From: Thermodesulfomicrobium sp. WS
GTDB lineage: Bacteria; Desulfobacterota; Desulfovibrionia; Desulfovibrionales; Desulfomicrobiaceae
Direction of reading: 5' to 3'
Length of the DNA stretch: 64,000 bases
Assembly (NCBI RefSeq): GCF_027925145.1
Contig: NZ_AP027130.1
Coordinates: forward strand, 1-64,000
Below, one piece after another: positions 21,311-29,872 of the stretch. Position numbers and translations under genes: made by a program. Under the pieces are notes generated by a model that made no database searches, was not told the DNA's origin, and worked only from the letters and a program-made list of their open reading frames with translations. Position 1 is the stretch's first letter; every line of letters starts with the position of its first letter.

Positions 21311-22276
21311 ATGCGCATCTACTTCGCTGCCCTGCCGTTTTGCAAAGACGAGGTCACCCTCGCCCTGGAATCCGGGGTGGACGGCGTCATCACCGACGCC
21401 GAGCACGTGCCGGTGGTCCAATCCCTGGCCAAAGGGGCGGTCCTGGACGCCGCAGACCTCCTGTGGGTGACCCTTGCCTCCAAGGACGACGAAGAAACGG
21501 CCGTGACCCAGGCCCTTGCCGGCAAGACCGTGATCCTGCGCGCCGGCTTCGAGATCATCCCGGTGGAGAACATCCTCGCCCAAACCCGAGAGGTGCTGGC
21601 CGAAGTGGAAAACGCCGAGCGGGCGCGGGTGGCGGCCGGCATCTTGGAATGCGGGGTGGCGGGGGTTGTGGTGCGGCCGGAAGCCGCAGCCGAGCTCAAG
21701 ACCATCGTCACCGAGCTGCGCGAGCGCCTGGGACAGGAAACCTTGGTGGCAGCCACGATCACTGCCGTGGAGAACGCCGGCCTCGGGCACCGGGTGTGCG
21801 TGGACACCACCTCGCTCTTCACCACGGGCATGGGGCTTTTGGTGGGGAATTCCAGCGCCTTCACCTTTCTGGTGCATGCCGAGACCGAGGCCAACCCCTA
21901 CGTGGCGCCGCGGCCTTTTCGCATCAATGCCGGCGCGGTGCACAGCTACTGCGTCATGCCCGAAGACCGCACCCGCTACCTGGAAGAACTGCGGCCCGGC
22001 GACGCGCTGATGGTCGTCCGCGCCGACGGCCGCACCCAACGGGCCACCGTCGGCCGGGTGAAGACCGAAATCCGCCCGATGCTGCGCATCGACGCCGAGG
22101 CCAGCGGCCAGCGCGGGACCATCTTCCTGCAAAACGCCGAGACCATCCGCCTCACCCGGCCGGACGGCACCCCGGTGAGCGTGGTGCAGCTTAGCCCCGG
22201 CGACCAGGTACTCTGCCGCCTGGATGCAGCAGGCCGGCATTTCGGCATGCGTATCTCCGAGGACATCCGCGAATGA
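21311..22276 (+). CDS. 3-dehydroquinate synthase II
   Basis: 321 aa, the usual length for the archaeal-type (AroB') enzyme. It converts ADH to 3-dehydroquinate by NAD-dependent oxidative deamination and cyclisation, and is not related to normal AroB. Recognised by ESGVDGVITDAEHV near the N-terminus, ILECGVAGVVV, VCVDTTSLF and the NPYVAPRPFRINAGAVH block (about residue 195). It lies 10 nt after ADH synthase and overlaps pheA by 4 bp. With ADH synthase it provides the entry to the shikimate pathway. Confidence 0.93.
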   Translation: MRIYFAALPFCKDEVTLALESGVDGVITDAEHVPVVQSLAKGAVLDAADLLWVTLASKDDEETAVTQALAGKTVILRAGFEIIPVENILAQTREVLAEVENAERARVAAGILECGVAGVVVRPEAAAELKTIVTELRERLGQETLVAATITAVENAGLGHRVCVDTTSLFTTGMGLLVGNSSAFTFLVHAETEANPYVAPRPFRINAGAVHSYCVMPEDRTRYLEELRPGDALMVVRADGRTQRATVGRVKTEIRPMLRIDAEASGQRGTIFLQNAETIRLTRPDGTPVSVVQLSPGDQVLCRLDAAGRHFGMRISEDIRE

Positions 22277-23355
22277 ACACCGAATCTGCCCTGACCTTGG
22301 AAGAACTGCGCCAGCGCATCGACGCCGTGGACGAGGCCATCGTCGCCCTGCTCCACGAACGGGCGAGCCTCAGCCGCCAGGTGGGCCAGCGCAAGAAAGA
22401 CGGTGTCATCTTCCACCCGTTTCGGGAAAAGGAAGTCCTCGAGCGCCTGCTCTCTCTGCCCGGCGAGCACCTGCCCAAAGAGCATTTGCGCGCCATCTAC
22501 CGCGAGATCCTCTCCTCTTCCCGCAGTCTGCAAGCCCCGCAGACCGTGGCCTATCTCGGTCCCGAAGGGACCTTCTCCCACCGCGCCGCCCTGGAGTACT
22601 TCGGCCACAGCGCCGAACTCCTCCCCCAGCCATCACTGGAGGCGGTATTCCGGGCCGTTGCCACAGACACCTGCCGGCTGGGCATCGTGCCCCTGGAAAA
22701 TTCGCTCCACGGCTCGGTAGCCGAGACGCTGGACCTCTTCCTGCACCACGACACCCCCATCCTGGCCGAGGTCTTCTGCCGGGTTCGGCACGCCCTCCTG
22801 GGGCACCGCATGGAGACGGTGCGCCGGGTGCTCTCCCATCCCCAGGCCCTGGCCCAATGCGCCCAGTGGCTGCGCACCCACCTGCCCCACGCCCAGCTCA
22901 TGGCTGTGGAGAGCACCGCAGCCGCAGCCCGAGCCGTCCACGACGACCCCGAGGCAGCGGCCATCGGCCATCCCGGCTTGGCAGGCCCCACGCTCGCCGT
23001 GCTCGCCACGGACATCCAGGATCTGGCGGACAATTGGACCCGGTTCGCCATCATCGGCCGCGAACCCGGCACTGCAGCCCAGCGGGACAAGACCTCGCTG
23101 CTCCTCACCCTGCCCGACCGGCCAGGCGCCCTGGCCGCGGTGCTGCGCATCCTCGCCGAGGCCGGGCTCAACCTCGCCAAGCTGGAGTCACGGCCGCTGC
23201 GCGCGGAAAAATGGAAGTACATCTTCTTCATGGACGTCGAGTCGGATCTGGGCGCGGAAAAATATGCCCAGACCCTGCGCCAGGTGGCCGAATGTTGCCA
23301 TAGCCTGCGCGTGCTCGGAAGCTACCCTGCCGGCCCCCATCTTGACCCGTTGTGA
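22273..23355 (+). CDS. pheA: Bifunctional chorismate mutase / prephenate dehydratase
   Basis: 360 aa with three domains: AroQ-type chorismate mutase (about 5-90), prephenate dehydratase (about 95-275; YLGPEGTFSHRAAL and GIVPLENSLHG), and a C-terminal ACT regulatory domain (about 283-360; the phenylalanine-site motif ESRPLR is retained). It makes phenylpyruvate for Phe, and Phe feedback is expected through the ACT domain. The start overlaps the preceding stop by ATGA. Confidence 0.96.
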   Translation: MNTESALTLEELRQRIDAVDEAIVALLHERASLSRQVGQRKKDGVIFHPFREKEVLERLLSLPGEHLPKEHLRAIYREILSSSRSLQAPQTVAYLGPEGTFSHRAALEYFGHSAELLPQPSLEAVFRAVATDTCRLGIVPLENSLHGSVAETLDLFLHHDTPILAEVFCRVRHALLGHRMETVRRVLSHPQALAQCAQWLRTHLPHAQLMAVESTAAAARAVHDDPEAAAIGHPGLAGPTLAVLATDIQDLADNWTRFAIIGREPGTAAQRDKTSLLLTLPDRPGALAAVLRILAEAGLNLAKLESRPLRAEKWKYIFFMDVESDLGAEKYAQTLRQVAECCHSLRVLGSYPAGPHLDPL

Positions 23356-23362
23356 GCACCCC

Positions 23363-24685
23363 ATGATCACCATCCCTGCCCCGCCCTCCAAGTCCCAGAC
23401 CCACCGCGCCTTCATCCTGGCGGCCCTGGCCGCAGGCGTCTCGCGGGTGCTGCGGCCCCTGGAGAGCGATGACACCCAGCGTACCCGCGATTGCCTGACC
23501 GCCTTGGGCGCCCGCATCCACCCCATCGAGGGCGGCTACCGCGTGGAAGCCATCCCGCCCGTCCGGCCGGCCCATCCGGTGGAGCTCGCCGTGGGGGAGT
23601 CCGGCACCACCTGCCGCCTCATCACCGCGGTAGCCGCAGCCCTCCCCGGTACGTACCGGATCTCGGGTGCAGGGCGCATGCACCTGCGGCCCATCGCCCC
23701 CCTCACCGACGCCCTGGAACGCCTCGGCGTCGGCGTCCACTTCGAAGGCGCCCCGGGCTGCCCGCCCCTGCGCCTGACTTCGCGCGGGTTTCTCCAAAGC
23801 CACACCGCCCTCGATGTTGCCGAAAGCAGCCAATATCTCTCGGCCCTGCTTCTGGCCGCGCCGCTGAGCCCCCAAGGGCTTACCGTGGATATCACCAGCG
23901 CCGCCATTGCCTCCTGGCCCTACGCCCACCTCACCCTGGAGGCCATGGCCCAGGCTGGGGTCCCGGTCACCATCAGCCAGCGTCAGGGACACGGGTTCGC
24001 GCCGCTTTCGCCCGCAGCAGTCCCCCAAGCACCGGCACAAACCCTGCGCTTTTGCGTGCCCGCCGGCCACAGCTACCGCGCCGGGGATTTTCTCGTGGAA
24101 GGCGATTGGTCCAGCGCCTCGTATTTCCTCGCTGCCGGCATACTCGGGCAGGTACCGGTGGCGGTCACCGGGCTGCGTCCCCAATCCTTGCAGGCGGACC
24201 GGGCGCTTGTGGATATCCTCAATACCATGGGCGGCCGGGTGGAGGTGCGCGAAGATCGCGTCACGGCCTATCCCAGCCGCCTGCACGGTGCGGAGCTGTC
24301 CATGGGCGCGTGCCCGGACATCGTGCCCACCGTGGCCATGCTTGCGGCCGCCGCCCACGGCACGACCCGCATCCGCGACGCCGCGCATCTGCGCCTCAAG
24401 GAAAGCGACCGCATCGCCGCCGTGGTGGACGGACTTACCCGCCTGGGGGTTTGCGCGCAGCCAACACCCGACGGCATGATCATCCATGGGGGGATCCAGA
24501 ATACCTCCCCGGTGGAGCTGGCCACCTTCGGCGACCACCGCCTGGCCATGAGCCTCTGCCTGGCGGAGCTCTTGGGGGCGCGGCCCATGCTCGACACCCC
24601 TGGCTGCGTGGCCAAGTCCTTCCCCCACTTTTGGGAGCTGTGGGAAACGGTGCGCCGCGCCAATGCGGAGGAGCATCGTGCCTAG
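23363..24685 (+). CDS. aroA: 3-phosphoshikimate 1-carboxyvinyltransferase (EPSP synthase)
   Basis: 440 aa. Joins phosphoenolpyruvate to shikimate-3-phosphate to form EPSP, the step before chorismate. PPSKSQTHRAFILAALA (N-terminal Lys-Ser), ESGTTCRL and LRLKESDRI (about residue 344) are signature segments of the family. The ATG at 23363 follows the pheA stop by 7 nt; longer in-frame starts lie inside pheA. Its own 3' end overlaps tyrA by 8 bp. Confidence 0.95.
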   Translation: MITIPAPPSKSQTHRAFILAALAAGVSRVLRPLESDDTQRTRDCLTALGARIHPIEGGYRVEAIPPVRPAHPVELAVGESGTTCRLITAVAAALPGTYRISGAGRMHLRPIAPLTDALERLGVGVHFEGAPGCPPLRLTSRGFLQSHTALDVAESSQYLSALLLAAPLSPQGLTVDITSAAIASWPYAHLTLEAMAQAGVPVTISQRQGHGFAPLSPAAVPQAPAQTLRFCVPAGHSYRAGDFLVEGDWSSASYFLAAGILGQVPVAVTGLRPQSLQADRALVDILNTMGGRVEVREDRVTAYPSRLHGAELSMGACPDIVPTVAMLAAAAHGTTRIRDAAHLRLKESDRIAAVVDGLTRLGVCAQPTPDGMIIHGGIQNTSPVELATFGDHRLAMSLCLAELLGARPMLDTPGCVAKSFPHFWELWETVRRANAEEHRA

Positions 24686-25448
24686 ACGGACTTCCCTCGT
24701 GATCCTCGGCGCCCGCGGCCGCATGGGGCAAAGGCTCTCCCGGGACTTTGCCCAGGCCGGATTCTCCGTGGCCGGATTTGACCTCCCCTTGGACCGCGCG
24801 CGCCTGCATGCCGCCGTGGCCGCAGCCCGCTTCGTCGTCCTTGCCGTGCCCGTGGCTGCCGTGGCCGAGGCCACCGCCCTCGTGGCGCCGGCACTTTCCG
24901 AAGACACCATCCTCATGGACATCACCTCGGTGAAGGTCCTGCCCTTGCAGCAGATGCTCGGCGCCACCACCACCCCGGTGGTGGGGCTCCACCCGCTTTT
25001 TGGCCCCGACACCCAAGCGCCCCTGCGGGTGGCGGTGGTCCCCGGCCGGGGCGACGAGGCCGCCTGCGCAGCCGAAACGCTCCTCAAGGATGCCGGCTAC
25101 GCCCCGTTTCGTACCACGGCCAGCGCCCATGACCAGGCCATGGCCTACATCCAAGGGCTCAATTTTCTGACCACCGTGGCCTATCTCTGCGCCACGCCGG
25201 ACCTCGATCTCACGCCGTACCTCACCCCGTCTTTTGGCCGCCGCATGGAGGCTGCCGCCAAATTGGTGGGCGAGGACGCGGCCCTTTTTTCCACCTTGGT
25301 GGAGGCCAATCCCTTCTCCCTGGAGGCCGCGCGCCGCTTCCGCAGCTACCTCAACCTCACCGCCAGCGGAGACCTGGAACTGGCGACCCGCAAGGCCGAA
25401 GCCATGCTGTGGTGGTGGCGCACGACGACTTCCTCGGGAGGGCCGTAA
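24678..25448 (+). CDS. tyrA: Prephenate dehydrogenase with Trp-rich C-terminal tail
   Basis: 256 aa. Oxidatively decarboxylates prephenate to 4-hydroxyphenylpyruvate for Tyr. The N-terminal Rossmann motif is ILGARGRMG (about residue 9), and VGLHPLFGPD holds the catalytic His region. No ACT domain is present. GTG at 24678 is chosen because GGAGGAG lies 4 nt upstream; an ATG at 24663 is an alternative. The last codons read LWWWRTTTSSGGP and form the leader peptide of the attenuator ahead of trpE, so translation of tyrA's end probably doubles as a Trp sensor. Confidence 0.9.
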   Translation: MPRRTSLVILGARGRMGQRLSRDFAQAGFSVAGFDLPLDRARLHAAVAAARFVVLAVPVAAVAEATALVAPALSEDTILMDITSVKVLPLQQMLGATTTPVVGLHPLFGPDTQAPLRVAVVPGRGDEAACAAETLLKDAGYAPFRTTASAHDQAMAYIQGLNFLTTVAYLCATPDLDLTPYLTPSFGRRMEAAAKLVGEDAALFSTLVEANPFSLEAARRFRSYLNLTASGDLELATRKAEAMLWWWRTTTSSGGP

Positions 25449-25496
25449 GGCTTTGGTCCTGGTTGATACCCATGGCCGGCCGGTTCCTCCCGAGGA
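25404..25496 (+). promoter_or_regulatory. trp attenuator built on the 3' end of tyrA
   Basis: Three consecutive Trp codons (25410-25418) lie 10 codons before the tyrA stop, and an in-frame ATG (25404) could also start a 14-residue peptide. Bases 25431-25441 (tcctcgggagg) are perfectly complementary to 25486-25496 (cctcccgagga), 11 bp, which overlap both arms of the terminator that follows. A ribosome stalled on the Trp codons leaves 25431-25441 free, so the antiterminator forms; a ribosome reaching the stop at 25446 covers it and the terminator wins. The tggtggcgcac string also occurs in the E. coli trpL coding region (WWRTS). Confidence 0.86.
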
Positions 25497-25512
25497 GCCG
25501 GCCTTTGTTTTT
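25478..25512 (+). terminator. trp attenuator terminator between tyrA and trpE
   Basis: An 11-bp stem, ggccggttcct (25478-25488) with aggagccggcc (25493-25503) including one G-U, a 4-nt loop, and tttgttttt directly after. It stands 22 nt before the trpE start, in the only sizeable gap (86 nt) inside the supraoperon. Confidence 0.88.
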
Positions 25513-25534
25513 CCCTTCAACCCTGGAGAATACC

Positions 25535-26956
25535 ATGCCGCATAACCCCCCGCCTCTGCGCCAACGCGGTGCGTGGCTGCCTGCCGACACCCAAACCCCC
25601 ATCTCGCTCTACCTCCACATGGTGCAGCGCAAGCCGGGCATCCTTCTCGAGAGTAGCGAAGTGGACGGGCGGCTCGGCCGCTACAGTCTCATTGCCTGGG
25701 ATTTTCGCCTGGTACTCACCTGTGCCCAGGGCCGGCTGGCGGTGCGCGTCAATGACCCGCTCCTGGGACCCCTGCGAGAGCTCCACGGCCTGCCTTTTGT
25801 GGAGGGTGTACGCGCCGCGCAAGCGGCCATCGCCATCCTGCCGCCCGAAGCAGGGCTGCCGGCCATGACCCGCTCGCTCATCGGCTATTTCGGCTACACC
25901 GCGGCAGGGCTTCTAGAACCCGCCGTGGCGGACATCCTGCCCCCACAGCAGGCCCAGGCCTGCCTCGTGCTGCCGGGCCGCCAGATCCTCTTCGACCATC
26001 TGCGGCACCGCTGCCTCACACTGGCCCTGGAGGAAGATCCCGTGCCTCCCATCTGTGGCCGCCCGCTCACCCCCGAGCCTGCGCGCCTGGGCCCGGTGAC
26101 CACCACCCCGGACCGCGAGCAATTCCTCGCCAGTGTCCGCCGCACCAAGGAGGCCATCCAGGCCGGTGAAGCCATCCAGGTGGTCCTCTCCACCCGCTTC
26201 TCGGCGCCGTTTTCCGGCTCGCCCTTCGAGGTCTACCGCTCCCTGCGCCGGGTCAACCCGTCGCCCTACACCTTCTACATGGCCCTATCCCCGGACTTCA
26301 CCCTGCTCGGGTCCTCGCCCGAACTCTTGGTGCGCTCCCAGAAAGGCCGCCTGGAGCTTCGGCCCATCGCCGGCACCCGGCCGCGCGGGGCCACGGTGAG
26401 CGAGGACGAAGCCTTGGCCCGGGAGCTTCTGGCCGACGAAAAAGAACGCGCCGAACACGTCATGCTGGTGGACCTGGGGCGCAACGACCTCGGACGCATC
26501 GCCGCCCCCGGATCAGTGCAGGTGGACGCCACCATGGAAGTGGAGCGCTTCTCCCACGTCATGCACCTCACCTCCTACCTCTCGGCCACCCTCAAGCCGA
26601 ACCTCACGGCCCTCGACGTCCTCGCCGCAGTGTTCCCCGCCGGCACCGTCTCCGGGGCACCGAAAATCCGGGCCATGCAGCTCATCCACGACGAAGAACC
26701 CCTGCCCCGGGGCCCCTACGCCGGATGTATCGGCTGGATGGGCCTGGGCGACGAAGCCGCAGACATGGATACCGGCATCACCATCCGCTCCCTGTGGGTG
26801 CAGGGCGGCCAGATCCATTGGCAGGCCGGAGCCGGTATCGTCTTCGACTCCGACCCCGAAAACGAATGGCAGGAATGCCACAACAAGGCCCGGGCCATCC
26901 TGACGGCCGTCAACGACACCGGAGGCAGCGATGTTTTTGCTGATCGACAACTTTGA
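25535..26956 (+). CDS. trpE: Anthranilate synthase component I
   Basis: 473 aa. Converts chorismate and ammonia (from TrpG) to anthranilate. The N-terminal LLESSEVDGRLGRYS (about residue 34) carries the LLES-type tryptophan feedback site. The chorismate-binding domain includes SSPELLV, IAGTRPRG, DLGRNDLGR, FPAGTVSGAPK and QAGAGIV. The ATG at 25535 is preceded by GGAG. It is the first gene after the trp attenuator and overlaps trpG by 26 bp. Confidence 0.96.
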   Translation: MPHNPPPLRQRGAWLPADTQTPISLYLHMVQRKPGILLESSEVDGRLGRYSLIAWDFRLVLTCAQGRLAVRVNDPLLGPLRELHGLPFVEGVRAAQAAIAILPPEAGLPAMTRSLIGYFGYTAAGLLEPAVADILPPQQAQACLVLPGRQILFDHLRHRCLTLALEEDPVPPICGRPLTPEPARLGPVTTTPDREQFLASVRRTKEAIQAGEAIQVVLSTRFSAPFSGSPFEVYRSLRRVNPSPYTFYMALSPDFTLLGSSPELLVRSQKGRLELRPIAGTRPRGATVSEDEALARELLADEKERAEHVMLVDLGRNDLGRIAAPGSVQVDATMEVERFSHVMHLTSYLSATLKPNLTALDVLAAVFPAGTVSGAPKIRAMQLIHDEEPLPRGPYAGCIGWMGLGDEAADMDTGITIRSLWVQGGQIHWQAGAGIVFDSDPENEWQECHNKARAILTAVNDTGGSDVFADRQL

Positions 26957-27503
26957 CTCGTTTACCTTCAACCTGGTGCAGGTCTTCCAAGGTTTGGGCG
27001 TCGAACCCTTGGTGCTGCGCAACACAGAAACGCAGCTCCTTGAGCTTGCCACAGATCCACGGCTGAGCGCCGTGGTGCTCTCCCCCGGTCCCAGCCACCC
27101 GGGCAACACGGGCCTGTGTCTCCGCTTTCTGGATCTGGTGCCCCAGCAGGTGCCCATCCTCGGGGTCTGCCTCGGGCACCAGACCCTGGCCCATCACGCC
27201 GGCGCCACCGTGGGCAGGGCCCGGCGCATCATGCACGGCAAGACTTCCCTCGTGACCCACGACGGCACCGGGCTCTTTGCGGGCCTGCCCAACCCCGTGG
27301 AAGTGGGCCGCTACCACTCCCTGGCCATCCTCGAGGACCAACCGCTCCCCTTTACCGTCACCGCCCGGGCCGATGACGGAGAAATCATGGGCATCGCCTT
27401 TGCCGACCGCCCCTGGGTGGGGGTCCAGTTCCATCCCGAATCCGTCCTCACCCCCCATGGCCCGAAACTTCTTGCCAACTTCCTTGCCATGATCCGGAGG
27501 TAA
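26931..27503 (+). CDS. trpG: Anthranilate synthase component II (glutamine amidotransferase)
   Basis: 190 aa class I glutamine amidotransferase that supplies ammonia to TrpE. IDNFDSFTFNLVQ opens the protein; the nucleophile Cys is in GVCLGHQ (about residue 79); the His-Glu pair is in GVQFHPESVLT (about residue 170). GGAGG lies 5 nt before the start, inside the trpE 3' end, so the two subunits are translationally coupled. Confidence 0.96.
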   Translation: MFLLIDNFDSFTFNLVQVFQGLGVEPLVLRNTETQLLELATDPRLSAVVLSPGPSHPGNTGLCLRFLDLVPQQVPILGVCLGHQTLAHHAGATVGRARRIMHGKTSLVTHDGTGLFAGLPNPVEVGRYHSLAILEDQPLPFTVTARADDGEIMGIAFADRPWVGVQFHPESVLTPHGPKLLANFLAMIRR

Positions 27504-27505
27504 CC

Positions 27506-28498
27506 ATGTCCATCGCCCCCATTCTCGAAACCCTGCTTGCCGGCCACGACCTGGACTTTGCCACCGCCTCGGCCGTGTTCGCCGATCTCTTGGACGGACG
27601 CCTGTCCGAAGGCCAGGCCGCGGCCCTGCTCATCGCCCTGCGCAGCAAAGGCGAATCCGCCACCGAGCTGGCCGCTGCCGCCACCGCCGCCTTGGCGCGC
27701 GCCCACCTCGTGGAGGGGCTTCCCTCCCCGCGCATGGATACCTGCGGCACCGGCGGCGACGGTCGTCAGAGTTTCAATTGCTCCACCGCCGTGGCCCTGT
27801 TTCTCGCCGACATGGGCTACACCATAGTGAAACACGGCAACCGGGCGGTATCCAGCTCCTGCGGCAGCGCCGACATCGTCGAGGCCCTGGGCCTTCCCAT
27901 GGCGCAGGATCCACATGAGGTCGCCGCCGCTGCCCGCACCGATCGCTTCGTGTTCCTCTTTGCCCCGCATTTCCATCCCGCCTTTGCCCGCATCGCCCCC
28001 TTGCGCCGCGCCCTCGGGGTGCGCACCCTTTTCAATCTCTTAGGACCACTCATCAACCCCGCACGGCCCACACACCAGATCCTGGGGGTCCCAGAAGAAC
28101 GTCTGGTCCCCATCATGAGCGCCGCCCTGGCCCAGATCGGCGTCCAGCACGCCGCCGTGGTGCACGGCGCCGGAGGCTTTGACGAACTGACCCCCTGCGG
28201 TCCCGGTCATGTGGCCTGGGTGCAGAACGGCGCCGTGCGGGAGGAAGTCATCCATCCAAAATCCCTGGGCTTTGAGTATTTTCCTCCCACAAGCCTCTCC
28301 TGCACAGGCAAAGAAGACGCCCTCGATCTCCAACGACGCGTGCTCACTGGCCAAGGTCCCGCACCATTGCAGGCCATGGTGGCCCTCAACTTGGGGCTTG
28401 CCCTGCATCTGCTCGAAGACCTGCCCCTCGCCGAAGCCATGGCCAAGGCCCGGACCAAGGTGTCTCAAGGGATCTTACGGGAGGTGCCCCATGCTTGA
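27506..28498 (+). CDS. trpD: Anthranilate phosphoribosyltransferase
   Basis: 330 aa. Transfers phosphoribose from PRPP to anthranilate. The PRPP-binding loop is DTCGTGGDG (about residue 78); KHGNRAVSSSCGSAD (about residue 109) and the NLLGPLINP segment are family signatures. It starts 2 nt after trpG and overlaps trpC by 8 bp. It is separate from trpG, unlike the fused form in enteric bacteria. Confidence 0.96.
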   Translation: MSIAPILETLLAGHDLDFATASAVFADLLDGRLSEGQAAALLIALRSKGESATELAAAATAALARAHLVEGLPSPRMDTCGTGGDGRQSFNCSTAVALFLADMGYTIVKHGNRAVSSSCGSADIVEALGLPMAQDPHEVAAAARTDRFVFLFAPHFHPAFARIAPLRRALGVRTLFNLLGPLINPARPTHQILGVPEERLVPIMSAALAQIGVQHAAVVHGAGGFDELTPCGPGHVAWVQNGAVREEVIHPKSLGFEYFPPTSLSCTGKEDALDLQRRVLTGQGPAPLQAMVALNLGLALHLLEDLPLAEAMAKARTKVSQGILREVPHA

Positions 28499-29267
28499 GC
28501 GCTTCCGTGCGGCCAAACAGGCGGAAATCGCTGCCCTGCATGCCGCCGAGGCCGCCGGCACCCTTGCCCCCCTCTGGACCGCAGCACGCCCCAGTCTTGC
28601 CGAAGCCATCGCCACGGCCCGCGCCACGGGACGCAGTGCCATCATCGCCGAATACAAGCGCGCCTCACCCAGCCAGGGCTGCATCCGCACGGACCTCACC
28701 GCCCGCGAGGTCTGCAGCCAGTACGCCGGCGCCGGGGCCTGCGCCCTCTCCATCCTCACGGAAGAGCGCTTCTTCCAGGGAAGCCTCGCCTTCCTCCACG
28801 ACGCCGCGCCCTTGGGGCTGCCCATGCTGCGCAAGGACTTCATCCTCGACCCCCTGCAGGTGCGCGCCACCGCCGCCACCCCGGCCAGCGCCGTGCTCCT
28901 CGTGACGCGCATGCTCTCGGACGCCGCCCTGGCGGCCTGCCTTGAGATTGCCCAAGAAACCGGGCTCGAGGCCGTGGTGGAGGTCTTCGACCACGCCGAC
29001 CTTCACCGGACGCTCGCGGCCCAGGCGCGCATCATCCAGGTCAACGCCCGGGATCTGGACACCCTGGCCGTGGACCTAGGTCGCAGCCGCGCCCTGGTGC
29101 GGGAAAAATCCCCGGGACAGATTTGGATCGCCGCCAGCGGCATCACCTGCCGGGAAGACGTGCTGCGCCTGGAGGATGCGGGTTTCGACGCCGCCCTGGT
29201 GGGCACGAGTCTCATGCGCGCCCCTGACCCTGGGGCGGCCCTGCGCCAACTGCTGGGGGAGCCATGA
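28491..29267 (+). CDS. trpC: Indole-3-glycerol phosphate synthase
   Basis: 258 aa TIM-barrel enzyme. [13 protein letters not shown] (about residue 48) carries the catalytic Lys, LRKDFILD the next Lys, VNARDLDTL the Asn segment, and [10 protein letters not shown] ends the phosphate site. The ATG at 28491 overlaps the trpD stop; longer in-frame extensions fall within trpD. Not fused to trpF. Confidence 0.95.
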   Translation: MLERFRAAKQAEIAALHAAEAAGTLAPLWTAARPSLAEAIATARATGRSAIIAEYKRASPSQGCIRTDLTAREVCSQYAGAGACALSILTEERFFQGSLAFLHDAAPLGLPMLRKDFILDPLQVRATAATPASAVLLVTRMLSDAALAACLEIAQETGLEAVVEVFDHADLHRTLAAQARIIQVNARDLDTLAVDLGRSRALVREKSPGQIWIAASGITCREDVLRLEDAGFDAALVGTSLMRAPDPGAALRQLLGEP

Positions 29268-29872
29268 TCGTCAAAGTCTGTGGACTTGCCCGCGAGGAAG
29301 ATGTGCGCCTGTGCCAGACACTTGGGGTGGACATGGTGGGATTTATCTTCCATCCCCAAAGCCCGCGGCAGGTGGACCCGGCCTGGGTGGGGAGCATTGC
29401 CACCTCCTGCCGCAAGGTCGGGGTGTTCACGGTGCAGGATACCGCCACCATCGCCCGCATGGCGGCCGAGGCGCGGCTCGATATGCTCCAGCTCCATGGC
29501 CCATACCCGCCTGCGAGTGGAGACGCCCTCGGCCCGGAGCGCGTCATCGCCGTGCTCTGGCCGGAAGGCTTTTCCACGCCGCAGGCATTCCTCGGCGCGG
29601 CCGCCTCCTGGCAGGGGCATTGCCGCTTCCTGCTCCTCGATGCCGGGCGCTGCGGCGGTGGCCACGGCCGGGCCTTGCGGCTCCCCTGGACGCTCCCCGC
29701 CCTTCCTCTCCCCTGGATCCTGGCCGGCGGCCTTGGCCCGGAGACCATCGCCGCCGCGTGCGCCCTCCGCCCAGACGGGGTGGACCTCAACTCCGGGGTG
29801 GAGGCCCGTCCCGGCGTCAAGGACGCCGCCAAACTCCGTCAGACCCTCAACCACCTGCGAGGTTGTCCATGA
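29264..29872 (+). CDS. trpF: Phosphoribosylanthranilate isomerase
   Basis: 202 aa TIM-barrel isomerase. The N-terminal [12 protein letters not shown] carries the catalytic Cys; [12 protein letters not shown] follows; the second-half Asp is in [13 protein letters not shown] (about residue 127), and LAGGLGPE and DLNSGVE close the phosphate site. Overlaps both neighbours by ATGA. Confidence 0.95.
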   Translation: MIVKVCGLAREEDVRLCQTLGVDMVGFIFHPQSPRQVDPAWVGSIATSCRKVGVFTVQDTATIARMAAEARLDMLQLHGPYPPASGDALGPERVIAVLWPEGFSTPQAFLGAAASWQGHCRFLLLDAGRCGGGHGRALRLPWTLPALPLPWILAGGLGPETIAAACALRPDGVDLNSGVEARPGVKDAAKLRQTLNHLRGCP

